From: Kiritimatiellia bacterium | Lineage (GTDB): Bacteria; Verrucomicrobiota; Kiritimatiellia; RFP12; UBA1067 | DNA length: 35,152 nucleotides | Direction of reading: 5' to 3' | Assembly (NCBI GenBank): GCA_017405115.1 | Contig: JAFRBA010000272.1 | Coordinates: 1 to 35,152, forward strand | In this document: one piece after another, positions 7,652-15,973 of the stretch | Layout: the number at the start of each line of letters is the position of its first letter | Numbering within the stretch: position 1 is the first letter of the stretch | Notes under the pieces: model-generated | Told to the model about the DNA's origin: nothing | Databases searched by the model: none | Seen by the model: only the letters and a program-made list of their open reading frames with translations | Translations under genes and position numbers: made by a program

Positions 7652-9049
7652 TCATTCAAAATCACTTTCGCCAATGGCACCGGCAGCTCGGCCCAGCAGA
7701 GCGACGGCGCCCTTCACGAGCCTGTCTGCGACAGAGGAGGAGAAAATCGAGGAACGCGCCTCGTATCCGCCCTCCGCGTACGCGGATGGCACGGGGAAGT
7801 ACCCGCACGACGCGTTGGTGAGGCAGGTGCATATCGTGGTCGCGAACGGCGACGCCTGCCGTATCGCGCGGCCGATGTCGGAAAACGGCTCGCCAGGGAT
7901 TCCTACGAAGGCGATGTCGCGGCCGATGGCCACCAGCGAGACGGGAAGCCGAAACGTCTTCGGACCGTGCTCGAGAAGAAGCATCCGCTCAGCCTCTGCG
8001 ACGGCAGTCGTAAGCTCCATGTCCCTGAACGGGATCTCGTCGTCCCGTCCGGCACGGTGAAGCCTCGCCAGCCTGCGCGCGCCGGGAAGGCTCCGCACGT
8101 CCGGCATCTGCGACGGCACGCCCACAACGCCGATGCCGAAGCGAATCTGGCCGCCCTCGACCGGCGCGCACTTGCCCCATGCGGAAAGCGCAGCCGCCGC
8201 GACGACGCGGCCCATGTGGCGGGCGTGTTCGCACCCGCGGCCCACGCCGTCGAAATCTGGGTGAAGCCCTTCGAGCTCGCCCGGCCCGGGGTCGATGCAG
8301 ACGTGGTTGACGTCGCCCTGCGCGCCGTTGAAGAAGACGCAGCGCGCGCCCGGCTCGGCGCGCTCGAACGTCCGGCGCGCCATCGCGGGCCAGTCGCCGG
8401 AAACCAGCTCTCCGCCCACGACGTCGGGATGCGTCGCGAAATTCACCACCGCGATGTCACATTTCCCCCGACGCCCGATCCGGAGCACCCTCACCGTCTC
8501 GTCAAGGCTGCCAAGAGGCTCCGCTATGCCGGGGTTGCCGACGCCGGGATTCGTCCGGATGGAGCCGTCCTTCATCCTGTAGCGGCGCAGAAACGATATT
8601 CTCTTCGCCTCGCCGCGCCCGACGGCAAGCGCCGCAGGCGCGAGGTCCTCGACCGCGAGCCGCGCGGCGTCCGCAAGGCGCGACGCAAGGAGCTCGTTGT
8701 AGAAGTCGGTGCCGTCGAATATTTTCGTGCGGCCCCGGTCCGCCTTGCCGGCGCCAGGGCCGGTGTGGGTATGCGTGCAGTGGACGTACACCGCGTCGGC
8801 GTCGACGCCCGCAGATGCCGCGATGCGCTTCCTCAGGGACGCGCCAAAGGCGACGCCCTCGATTCCAAGAAGGTCCGCGGCGACGAGCACAGCGGCGTTC
8901 CCTCCGTCCGAAATCGCGACGGCGTTCGCCTCCAGGCCGTCCAGCACGCCCTTCGCGCGGCGTTCCTCGAAGTACCCGACGATCGGCGTGCCGAGCGGCG
9001 GCGTGATGTCCACGCGCGCAAATCCGGCCTTGAAAGCGTCCGCGCCCAT
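7652..9049 (-). CDS. Neutral/alkaline ceramidase-like hydrolase (N-terminal domain only)
   Basis: This 465-residue protein belongs to the neutral ceramidase N-terminal domain family of zinc amidases. It starts with the family-typical AGFARVDITPPLGTPIVGY. Positions matching the known metal site of bacterial neutral ceramidase are visible: CTHTHTGPG, NFATHPDVVGG, GIPGEPFSDIG and the tyrosines in GYFPVPSAYAEGGYEA. It is shorter than true ceramidases (about 650 residues) and lacks their C-terminal domain. There is no signal peptide, so it should act in the cytoplasm. It follows nanA by 7 bp at the end of the 12781-7652 operon. The substrate is unknown; an N-acyl group on a sugar is an inference from context, and ceramide is unlikely. 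Confidence 0.85.
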   Translation of the reverse strand: MGADAFKAGFARVDITPPLGTPIVGYFEERRAKGVLDGLEANAVAISDGGNAAVLVAADLLGIEGVAFGASLRKRIAASAGVDADAVYVHCTHTHTGPGAGKADRGRTKIFDGTDFYNELLASRLADAARLAVEDLAPAALAVGRGEAKRISFLRRYRMKDGSIRTNPGVGNPGIAEPLGSLDETVRVLRIGRRGKCDIAVVNFATHPDVVGGELVSGDWPAMARRTFERAEPGARCVFFNGAQGDVNHVCIDPGPGELEGLHPDFDGVGRGCEHARHMGRVVAAAALSAWGKCAPVEGGQIRFGIGVVGVPSQMPDVRSLPGARRLARLHRAGRDDEIPFRDMELTTAVAEAERMLLLEHGPKTFRLPVSLVAIGRDIAFVGIPGEPFSDIGRAIRQASPFATTICTCLTNASCGYFPVPSAYAEGGYEARSSIFSSSVADRLVKGAVALLGRAAGAIGESDFE

Positions 9050-9056
9050 GGCAAAG

Positions 9057-9989
9057 CTACTTTCTGGCGTCGTTGCGCTTCACGAAGCCGAGCGCGTCGA
9101 GGCGCGCGAAGAGGTCCTTGAGCTCGGCCCTGGAGAGCGGACGCCCGTTCGGGGCTCGGCCCTCGCCGCAGTCTAGCCCGATGTACTTCATCATGCTCTT
9201 GTGCCATGAGCCGTTGGGCTTAGCGATCAGAAGTTCCACGAACTTCACCACTTCGTCCTGCAGCTTCGCCGCGGCCGCGAAGTCGTTCTCCGCCGCAAGG
9301 CGGCATATCTCCGCGAAATGCGCGGGGATCACGTTCTGCGAAGAGCCGATGCATCCGGAGAAGACTCCCGTCGCAAGGGCCGGGAGCACCTGCTCGTCCG
9401 CCCCGGCGAAGAAGATCACCTCCTTGGAGAGCCTGTTCTTGAGCCCCTGCACCGTCCAGTACTTGTAGTTCGTGTACTTCATGCCCTTCACGTTCTTCAG
9501 GTCGAAGAACTTCGCGTCGCGGTCGGGCACGATGTCGGCGCCGAGCGAATAGATCATGAACGGCAGGTCTGTCGCGGACGATATCTTCTTGTAGTGGTCG
9601 AACGCAGCGTCGAAGTTCTGCCCGAAGTAAACAGGAGCGACGGAGCTCACCCAGTCGACGCCGGCCTTTGCCGCGCCCCTGGCGAGCTCCACCGCGTCGT
9701 CCGTCGAAAGGCACCCGACGTGCGCGATCAGCTTGGCGCGCCCCCCCGAGGCCTTGGCCGCGCGCGCATACACGCGCTTGCGCTCGTCGCTGGAGAGCAG
9801 GAACCCCTCGCCGGTGGAGCCCGTGATGTAGAAGCCCCTGAGTCCATGCGAGATTCCGTAGTCGACGACCTTTTCGATCATCTCCTCGTTGAGCGATCCG
9901 TCCTTCTTGAAAGGCGTGTACAAGGCGCAGTACGCCCCCGACATGCCCTTGAAGCACGCGCCATTCGGCACCGCCAGTTCATTGTTCAT
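9057..9989 (-). CDS. nanA: N-acetylneuraminate lyase (DapA/NanA superfamily)
   Basis: This 310-residue cytoplasmic aldolase is predicted to split N-acetylneuraminate into N-acetylmannosamine and pyruvate. Visible features are the pyruvate-binding loop FYITGSTGEGFLLSSDER, the segment SVAPVYFGQNFDAAFDHYKK (which matches sialate lyases rather than dihydrodipicolinate synthase), the tyrosine in FMIYSLGAD and the Schiff-base lysine in VKGMKYTNYKYW. ATG 9989 has GGAG about ten bases upstream; an in-frame ATG at 10016 is less well placed. It lies between the barrel-like gene (33 bp upstream) and the ceramidase-like gene. nanE and nanK, needed to finish the pathway, are not in this window. Confidence 0.9.
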   Translation of the reverse strand: MNNELAVPNGACFKGMSGAYCALYTPFKKDGSLNEEMIEKVVDYGISHGLRGFYITGSTGEGFLLSSDERKRVYARAAKASGGRAKLIAHVGCLSTDDAVELARGAAKAGVDWVSSVAPVYFGQNFDAAFDHYKKISSATDLPFMIYSLGADIVPDRDAKFFDLKNVKGMKYTNYKYWTVQGLKNRLSKEVIFFAGADEQVLPALATGVFSGCIGSSQNVIPAHFAEICRLAAENDFAAAAKLQDEVVKFVELLIAKPNGSWHKSMMKYIGLDCGEGRAPNGRPLSRAELKDLFARLDALGFVKRNDARK

Positions 9990-10022
9990 CTCTGTCGTTC
10001 TCCCTGCGATTAACATTGAGAT

Positions 10023-11276
10023 TCACTTCAGCGCCTCTGCGATGGCGGCGCACACGTCGGGCGTGTAGTTGCCGTAGTCCACGCACTCAAGCACCACTCC
10101 GCGTGCCCCGGCGTCCATCGCGATCTTCACGAGGCGCTTCGCCGCGTCGGCCCGCGAGATGCCGGCGAGCTTGGCATATTCCCCGTAGCTGCACTTCTCG
10201 AAGTTGTAGGAGGCGAGGGGGAAGTAGACCTTAGTCTTTCCGCAGGTCGCCATGACGCTGCTGTAGATGCGCTCCGTCGACCCGAACGGATCCTTCGGGT
10301 CGTATGCGACGCTCATGACGTACACGGCGTCAAAGACCCCCTCTCTGGCGAGATGCCGCCAGCCCAACCCGCAGTACCTCGACCGAAGCGACGCGTCGTC
10401 CTTGTCGTCGACGCCCACGAAACCGCCTACAAACTCGACGCCGGCCGCGCGGCACTTCGCGGAGAACTTCCTCAGGTAGTCGTCGAAATGTGCGCCGACC
10501 ATCTTCTGCCAGCGAGGGTCGGACGCCTCCGGGACAGGCTCGTCGCCGTAGAGCTTCTTCCACTCTGCGAGCGCGGGTGCCGAGTACTCCCTCGCATACG
10601 ACCACGCGCCGTTGCGCCAGAAGTCGAGCATGATCTTCTGCGGCTTCATCGCGAGCCGCTCGTCGAGCATCTTCAGCTTGTGCTCGACGACCTGCGGCCA
10701 CATGATCGAGCAGCATCCCATCCATGGCTCGCCGTCGCGCGTGCAGCCCCAGTACTCCGGGTGCGCAAGCGTCCAGTTCGACGCAAGCGGCGAATACCAG
10801 TGGTTCTCCTCGATGGTCGTGTGGATGCCGAAGCCGAGCCCGCGCCTCCTGCACTCGTCGCGCACGACGGGGAACTCGTTCCCCCGCGGCGACTCGAGGC
10901 GAAGGTAGCCGTAGATGTCCTCGCTCGGCAGGCGCTTCTTGTCGAACGGAGCCTCCGAATACTGCCACATTTCGCATTCGCTCGGATAGCGCATGCGGCC
11001 GCCGCCCTTGTCGCGCCACCAGATGTCGTTGGAGTGCGTGCGCAGCACGTGCTCGAGAACCTGCACCGTCCCGGTCTTCGTCTCGATGTCGTAGTCCTTG
11101 GCGAAGTCGAGCGAGTCCACGAGCGCGACGACGTCGAAAGAGCTGGGAGTGGTGGAGCTGGGAGCGGTGGAGCTTGCGGGCTGCGCTGCAAGACACTGAC
11201 AACAAGCCAACAGCAGCGAGAGGCGACTCGCCGTCCTCCACTTTCCACTCACAACTCTGCACTTTGCACTTTTCAT
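10023..11276 (-). CDS. Secreted barrel-like protein of unknown function, copy 1
   Basis: This 417-residue protein has an N-terminal signal-like segment (RLSLLLACCQCLAAQ) and a Ser/Thr/Pro linker. The body is a globular domain in which strand-like segments alternate with helices, as in a TIM-barrel glycosidase: FDVVALVDSLDFAK, GLGFGIHTTIEENHWYS, KIMLDFWRNGAWSY, GVEFVGGFVGVDD, GVFDAVYVMSV, KVYFPLASYNF, GVVLECVDYGNY. I do not recognise the family; a carbohydrate-active barrel is a guess. It is clearly homologous to the product of 20205-21440, for instance in NDIWWRDKGGGRMRYPS. The start ATG overlaps the stop of the upstream lipoprotein gene (ATGA), exactly as in the second copy. Confidence 0.8.
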   Translation of the reverse strand: MKSAKCRVVSGKWRTASRLSLLLACCQCLAAQPASSTAPSSTTPSSFDVVALVDSLDFAKDYDIETKTGTVQVLEHVLRTHSNDIWWRDKGGGRMRYPSECEMWQYSEAPFDKKRLPSEDIYGYLRLESPRGNEFPVVRDECRRRGLGFGIHTTIEENHWYSPLASNWTLAHPEYWGCTRDGEPWMGCCSIMWPQVVEHKLKMLDERLAMKPQKIMLDFWRNGAWSYAREYSAPALAEWKKLYGDEPVPEASDPRWQKMVGAHFDDYLRKFSAKCRAAGVEFVGGFVGVDDKDDASLRSRYCGLGWRHLAREGVFDAVYVMSVAYDPKDPFGSTERIYSSVMATCGKTKVYFPLASYNFEKCSYGEYAKLAGISRADAAKRLVKIAMDAGARGVVLECVDYGNYTPDVCAAIAEALK

Positions 11277-12781
11277 TTGAACAGGTCCTCCCTCGTCTTG
11301 AACTTGGGCACGTCGTCAGGCCAGCCTGTGCCGACTTCGGCCTTCACGACCCTCTCCCCGCTCTTTAGCCCTCGCCCGACGACGAAGCGACGCAGGCGAT
11401 TCACGGCAAGGACCCTGCCGCGCGGCACGCTGACCTTTGGAACGCATCCGTCGACCGAAAGGAGCAGGCGCGTCGGCGTGCGTATGCCGGTGAACGTGTA
11501 CTCGCGGCCTTCCTTGTGTTTCGCCTGCTTTACGTCGAGGTAGCGCCCCGCATAGTCACGCGTCGAGAACCACACGGCGTAGCTCGCGAACATCTGGTAG
11601 GCGTACTCGTGCTCCTCGCAGTCGCCGATGAGGAGCTGCCGCAAGTCGGTCGTTCCGTCAAGTCTGGCCTTGACGCGCACGAAGAACGTCTTGTCGTCGC
11701 CGAAGGCGAACTCCTCCCCGGACGCCTTGACCGACGTCTCCTTCGCCACGTTCTCCATTTTCCACAGAACCTTCTCCGGCTCGCCGTCTTCGCGGGCCTC
11801 GGGAAGGACTTCGACCGGAGCGTCCCCGGGGCCGAACGGGCGAACGTACACCGTTCCGCCTCGGTTGTAGGCGATGGACTTTCCGTCCGGCGAGAAGACG
11901 GGGTTCTCCCCGGTCGCAAGGCGCTTCACCTTCCCGGTGGCCAGCTCCTCGACCCACACGCCCCAGCCAGGGTCGCCCTTCCTGAAGCCGGTGAAGCAGA
12001 TGACCTTCCCGTCGGGGTGCCAGCGCGGCGAAAGAGCGGCCAGGCCGGCCGGCGAGACGGGGCAGTGCTCGCTGCGGGCGAACCTTCCGACCCGCGTGCC
12101 GTAGATCCTCCAAGAGCCGAAGAAGTTCTCGAGGTGCCCCCACACGAGCGTCGTGCCGTCAGGCGAGACGGCCGGCTGGACGAACCCGGAGTTGTTTCCG
12201 TTCGGCGCGTCGACCAGGATGCGAGGCTCCGCGCCTGGCGAGAGTTCGACTTCTGCGATTCGCGACACCGCCGCCTTGCTGTAGACCGCGCTCTCGGACT
12301 CGACGCCGCGCGTCGTAACGAAGTATATCTTCTTTCCGTCGGCCGAACAGCACGGCGTGTAGTCGCGGCACCGGCCGGTCGTGAGCTTCCTCTTGCCCTT
12401 GCCGTCGAAAAGCCACAGGTTGTAGCCGACCTTCGACTTGCCGCGCCACGCCTCGTAGGCCGTCTCGCTGTCGTGCCCAGCCATGTAGACGAGGGATCCT
12501 CCTGGCGTCCACTCAGGATACGCCGCGTTGCCCGGCCCGGCCTCAACCCATTCCACGGAGCCGCCTCCGACGGACACGATGCCGATCTTGAAGATGTCGC
12601 CCTCCAGCCGCTGGAAGGCGATGCGCCTTCCATCCGGCGAAAAAGCCGGATTTTCGCCTTTCGTGACCGCGCGTTCCGCCGGCGGCGCCTCCTTGCAGCC
12701 GACGAGCGCCGTCAAAAGCGCAGCCAGCAAGGCGCATCCGCGCACGGCCAAGTTCCCAACCGATTCCGGACTGTTGTTCAT
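11273..12781 (-). CDS. TolB-like (PD40) beta-propeller lipoprotein, copy 1
   Basis: This 502-residue protein has a lipoprotein signal (about residues 14-29) with lipobox LVGC. The body carries repeated PD40 motifs: PAFSPDGRRIAFQR, PAVSPDGTTLVWG, PRWHPDGKVICFTGF, PVFSPDGKSIAYNR. These indicate a TolB-like beta-propeller, expected to bind a protein or glycan at the envelope rather than act as an enzyme. A C-terminal region beyond the propeller ends in VPKFKTREDLFK. It starts its own transcription unit: TATAAT lies 7 bases before the ATG and no Shine-Dalgarno sequence is possible. It overlaps the barrel-like gene by 4 bp and is paralogous to 21437-22930. Confidence 0.88.
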   Translation of the reverse strand: MNNSPESVGNLAVRGCALLAALLTALVGCKEAPPAERAVTKGENPAFSPDGRRIAFQRLEGDIFKIGIVSVGGGSVEWVEAGPGNAAYPEWTPGGSLVYMAGHDSETAYEAWRGKSKVGYNLWLFDGKGKRKLTTGRCRDYTPCCSADGKKIYFVTTRGVESESAVYSKAAVSRIAEVELSPGAEPRILVDAPNGNNSGFVQPAVSPDGTTLVWGHLENFFGSWRIYGTRVGRFARSEHCPVSPAGLAALSPRWHPDGKVICFTGFRKGDPGWGVWVEELATGKVKRLATGENPVFSPDGKSIAYNRGGTVYVRPFGPGDAPVEVLPEAREDGEPEKVLWKMENVAKETSVKASGEEFAFGDDKTFFVRVKARLDGTTDLRQLLIGDCEEHEYAYQMFASYAVWFSTRDYAGRYLDVKQAKHKEGREYTFTGIRTPTRLLLSVDGCVPKVSVPRGRVLAVNRLRRFVVGRGLKSGERVVKAEVGTGWPDDVPKFKTREDLFK

Positions 12782-12788
12782 GCTCAGG

Positions 12789-12837
12789 ATTATAGCAGAA
12801 TTCCGCAGCGAAAATGTTTGACGCATTATTTTGGCAC
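12789..12837 (-). promoter_or_regulatory. Promoter and putative operator of the 12781-7652 operon
   Basis: TATAAT (12794-12789) stands 7 bases before the ATG. A 22-bp element (12837-12816) reading GTGCCAAAAT-AATGCGTC-AAAC lies 21 bp upstream of it. It matches the elements upstream of 15902 and 27161 at 16 of 22 positions, with the same spacing to TATAAT within one base. No -35 consensus is seen at the right distance, which suggests that an activator is needed. All of it lies in the 68-bp gap after the symporter gene. Confidence 0.6.
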
Positions 12838-12849
12838 GAATGAAAACAT

Positions 12850-14385
12850 CTACCGCTTCAGCGTCTTGAGCGTAAGCCCGGTCAGGTCGCGCTCGCGCTC
12901 CGGGACGACGAACGACAATATCCACGCCGCGAGGACGCAGAACACGAAGCCTATGCCGCCGACGAGAAACACGTGCGGGCGCCCGAAGGGAAGCGGCGCG
13001 TACCTGAGCGCGAAGCACACGATGTAGTTGGCCACAAGGCCGATCACCGCCGAGCGCCCGCCGACGCGGCGCATGAACACGCCCATGAAGAAGAGACCGG
13101 CGAGCCCGGCCGTCAGGACGGAGATGAACTCCTTGAACTTGTCGAAGAGCGACCTCGTCTCCGTATGCGCCAGGACAAGCGCCGCGGCGACCCCGAGGAT
13201 GCCCGTCGCGAAGGTGAAGACGCGGCCCCAGCGCACCTGCGACTCGGGCGACGTCGACGGACGGAACTTCACGACGAAGTCCGCCGTGAGCGCCGTCGCC
13301 GCGCTGGACAGGTTCGCGGAGAGAGTCGAGATCGTCGCCGCGAAGAGCGCCGCGGCGACAAGGCCGGCAAGGGCGGGCGGCAGCCCGGACACGATGAAGT
13401 ACGGCAGTATGCTGTCGGCCTTCGGCAGGGCCGGGTCGAGCATCTCCGGATGGCTGCGGTAGTACGTCCAGAGCGCGGTGCCGATCGCGCTGAACACCAG
13501 GCACACAAGAACCGTGAACACGCCGTTGAACCAGATCGAGCGCGCGGCCGCCCTCTCGTCCTTCACTGACATGTACCGCTGTATCACGCACTGGTCGCTC
13601 GTGTACGACGAAAGGTTCTCGACAAGCGCAAGCGTCAGGACGACCCAGAGCACCGGCTCCGTGGCGACGAAGCGCAGGTCGAGGAGCGTGGTCTTGCCGT
13701 GCGCAGAGGCCTCCGCCCAGGCGCCGGCGATCCCGCCGTCCGTCCCGTGCACGAGGGCGACGAATATGGCGATCGCGCCGGAGACAAGCACGATGCCCTG
13801 CACGAAGTCGCTCCAGACGACCGCCTCGAAGCCGCCGAACGCGCAGTACACCATCGTCGCCGCGCCGCACACCAGAATGCATCCGTCGATGGAGACGCCC
13901 GTCATCGCGTTAAGGGCAAGCGCGGGCAGGAGAGTGACTATCGCGACGCGGGAGACCATGAAGACGACGTACGCGCCGGATGCGAAGAGCCGCACGGCGG
14001 CGTTGAAGCGGCGCTCGAGGTATTCGTATGCGCTAGCGACCCTGAGCCGCCTGAAGAACGGCAGGTAGAAGTAGATTACGACAGGCGCCATGGCGAAGAT
14101 GCCGAACGTGAGCGGGAAGTACCGCCAGTCGGAGATGTAGTACTGCGCGGGGACCGCGAGGAAAGAGATCGACGAGAGCATCGTCGCGAAGATGCTCATG
14201 CCGGCCACGTACCACGGAATCTTCCCGCCGCCAGTGAAGTAGTCGTCGGCGGACTTCTTCTTGCGCATGAAGTACCACGCCATTCCCGCCATCAGCAGGA
14301 AATATGCCGAGAGAACGCTCCACGCGACGGCTCCGAACCCCTTCTGGACGTGGATCTTCCCCGCCGGCACCCACCGGTCCGTCAC
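12850..14385 (-). CDS. Sodium:solute symporter (SSS family), likely sialate or sugar uptake
   Basis: From GTG 14385 this gives 511 residues with about 13 hydrophobic spans. SSS-family motifs include the entry segment SADDYFTGGGKIPWYVAGMS, ATMLSSISFLAVPA and CAFGGFEAVVWSDFVQGIVL. The GTG overlaps the stop of the upstream gene as GTGA, a junction common in this window. The frame, however, stays open and protein-like further upstream to about 14516 (RLKAVGDQHLVLEDAAGKP, then CYYHLVTDRWVPAGKI). That looks like part of a kelch-type blade, and SSS transporters fused to kelch mutarotase domains exist in related bacteria. The true N-terminus may thus be longer or damaged. The substrate is inferred from neighbouring nanA and the sialidase-like gene. 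Confidence 0.85.
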   Translation of the reverse strand: MTDRWVPAGKIHVQKGFGAVAWSVLSAYFLLMAGMAWYFMRKKKSADDYFTGGGKIPWYVAGMSIFATMLSSISFLAVPAQYYISDWRYFPLTFGIFAMAPVVIYFYLPFFRRLRVASAYEYLERRFNAAVRLFASGAYVVFMVSRVAIVTLLPALALNAMTGVSIDGCILVCGAATMVYCAFGGFEAVVWSDFVQGIVLVSGAIAIFVALVHGTDGGIAGAWAEASAHGKTTLLDLRFVATEPVLWVVLTLALVENLSSYTSDQCVIQRYMSVKDERAAARSIWFNGVFTVLVCLVFSAIGTALWTYYRSHPEMLDPALPKADSILPYFIVSGLPPALAGLVAAALFAATISTLSANLSSAATALTADFVVKFRPSTSPESQVRWGRVFTFATGILGVAAALVLAHTETRSLFDKFKEFISVLTAGLAGLFFMGVFMRRVGGRSAVIGLVANYIVCFALRYAPLPFGRPHVFLVGGIGFVFCVLAAWILSFVVPERERDLTGLTLKTLKR

Positions 14386-15902
14386 GAGGTGGTAATAGCA
14401 AAGCGGCTTGCCCGCGGCGTCCTCGAGAACCAGGTGCTGGTCGCCCACTGCCTTGAGCCGCGCCCCGGCGGGAGGGACGACGGGCCGATGGCCACGTCGG
14501 CGAGGCCGTCGGAGTTGAAGTCGCCCGTCGTCGCGGACACGCCCATCTCCGCAGGCAGTTCGAAGGCGCGGGATATCTTCCTCTCTCTGTCGGCCGCGAA
14601 GAAAATGTATTTGCGCCCGGTAGAGAGCGTGAAGCACTTGCGCCCGCTCCAGTCAACAGTCTCAAGAAGACGCTGCGGGGGCATCTTGTCCTCGAGCTCC
14701 GCCGCAAAGCCCGTTTCCGTGTCGTCGGCAAGCGTCTCCGACTCCGGCACTCCGGGAACCTCGGTCTTGCGGGCAACGTCCAGCCCCTTCGCGCCGCCCC
14801 AGAATACCGTCGTAGCGGTTGCGTTCTCCCTGCGGCATGCGAGGTCGTCGAACCCGTCGCCGTCAAAGTCACCGGCTGCAATCAGATCGGCTTCGATCTT
14901 CAAGTCCGTGAATCTCGCCCACTCAAAGCCGATTTCGCTCTGGCCGTAGATGCGCACGACGCCGTACTTCGGCATGGCGAAGGCGAGCGAGGGACTCTTT
15001 TCGCCGCCGAAGCGCCCGCAGCAGCAGTCAACGGCCTGCGGGGACTGGAGGCGGATGTGGCGGTTCTCTCCGTAGCTTCCGTCGGGCTGCCCGTAGTAGA
15101 TGTCCGCTGCCGTAAACGGGACGAGAAGGTTCACGAACCCTGCGAGAACGACGTCCTGGATCCCGTCGCCGTCCAGGTCTGCGACAAGTCCGCTGCGCGC
15201 GCCCTGACCGGAAAGCGTCGCGTCGCGGCTTCCGTCAATTGAATATACGTAGCTCGGCGCGGACTCGTGGTGGTTCTGGCAGTTGGCGAAGACGAGGTCG
15301 AAATAGCCGTTCTTGTCGAGGTCGTACTGGTAGATGCGCTGCAGCACGCCCGCCTTCGAGACGTAGAGGTTCTGTCCGGCATTGCCGAAAGTGCCGCGCC
15401 TGAACGCCTCGAAGCCTTCCGTCGTCCAAGCCTTTCGCGGCATGTCCGAGATGACCGGATTCTCGCGCTGCATCACCTGGAACGCGAGGCCGTTGGGATC
15501 GCGGAGCGTGACGCCTTTGAGGCCGGGCACCTCGTCCTTGGCAACCTCCGTAGCGCCGGCGGCGACGAGCCGCTTCACGTCCGCATCGACATCGTCGGAA
15601 ACAAGCCCGAAATGGAGCTGGAGGATCGGCATGTTGCGGTAGTCCGGCGCCCGCCGCCCCTCCGACGGACGGTATAGCTCGAAGGCGACGCGGCCCGCCT
15701 CGTCTTCAATGAAGGTCGATCCGCCGGGACGCGACAGCGTCACCCTGAAGCCGAGGTTCTCAGTCCACCACTTCACCATGGAAGCGGGATCTTCGATCTC
15801 CAGCGCGATGTGCTCGATTGACGCAGCGGAGGCGGCGAAGCTCGCAAGCACGGCAAAAAGCGGCGCCGTCAACGCCGACCTGACGGAATCTCTTCTGTTC
15901 AT
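14382..15902 (-). CDS. Secreted VOC-domain/FG-GAP repeat protein, possibly frameshifted at its 3' end
   Basis: The open frame encodes 506 residues with a signal peptide (LTAPLFAVLASFAASAAS). Residues about 28-150 form a VOC (glyoxalase-type) domain: IEHIALEIEDPASMVKWWTE, ILQLHFGLVSDDVDADVK and DPNGLAFQVMQ, where the last usual ligand Glu is Gln. FG-GAP/VCBS-type calcium repeats follow: YDLDKNGYFDLVFAN, VADLDGDGIQDVVLAG, AAGDFDGDGFDDLAC, GDFNSDGLADVAIG. After the last repeat (about position 14500) the frame turns into a Ser/Arg-rich tail typical of a wrong frame, while the -1 frame reads as good protein into the symporter. A frameshift or gene fusion is likely. TATAAT lies six bases before the ATG, so the transcript should be leaderless. 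Function unknown. Confidence 0.78.
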   Translation of the reverse strand: MNRRDSVRSALTAPLFAVLASFAASAASIEHIALEIEDPASMVKWWTENLGFRVTLSRPGGSTFIEDEAGRVAFELYRPSEGRRAPDYRNMPILQLHFGLVSDDVDADVKRLVAAGATEVAKDEVPGLKGVTLRDPNGLAFQVMQRENPVISDMPRKAWTTEGFEAFRRGTFGNAGQNLYVSKAGVLQRIYQYDLDKNGYFDLVFANCQNHHESAPSYVYSIDGSRDATLSGQGARSGLVADLDGDGIQDVVLAGFVNLLVPFTAADIYYGQPDGSYGENRHIRLQSPQAVDCCCGRFGGEKSPSLAFAMPKYGVVRIYGQSEIGFEWARFTDLKIEADLIAAGDFDGDGFDDLACRRENATATTVFWGGAKGLDVARKTEVPGVPESETLADDTETGFAAELEDKMPPQRLLETVDWSGRKCFTLSTGRKYIFFAADRERKISRAFELPAEMGVSATTGDFNSDGLADVAIGPSSLPPGRGSRQWATSTWFSRTPRASRFAITTS

Positions 15903-15908
15903 GCCCCA

Positions 15909-15958
15909 ATTATATCAAAAAAAACACACCGGGGATGTTTGCCAAATAATTTTCGCAA
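15909..15958 (-). promoter_or_regulatory. Leaderless promoter and putative operator of the 15902-12850 unit
   Basis: TATAAT (15914-15909) is followed by six bases and then ATG, so the expected start point is the A of the ATG. The 22-bp element TTGCGAAAAT-TATTTGGC-AAAC (15958-15937) lies 22 bp upstream of TATAAT, at about -35 to -56. It matches the element at 27254-27275 at 19 of 22 positions. It is partly palindromic: TTGC at the left end mirrors GCAA before the final AC. No canonical -35 box is present. It lies in the 71-bp gap after the sialidase-like gene. Confidence 0.65.
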
Positions 15959-15973
15959 GATCGCAAACGACGT

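Noticed and set aside
11273..13882. An 869-codon minus-strand frame that would fuse the lipoprotein to upstream sequence
   Set aside because: The upstream part is the wrong frame of the symporter gene; the lipoprotein signal at 12781 with its TATAAT marks the true start.
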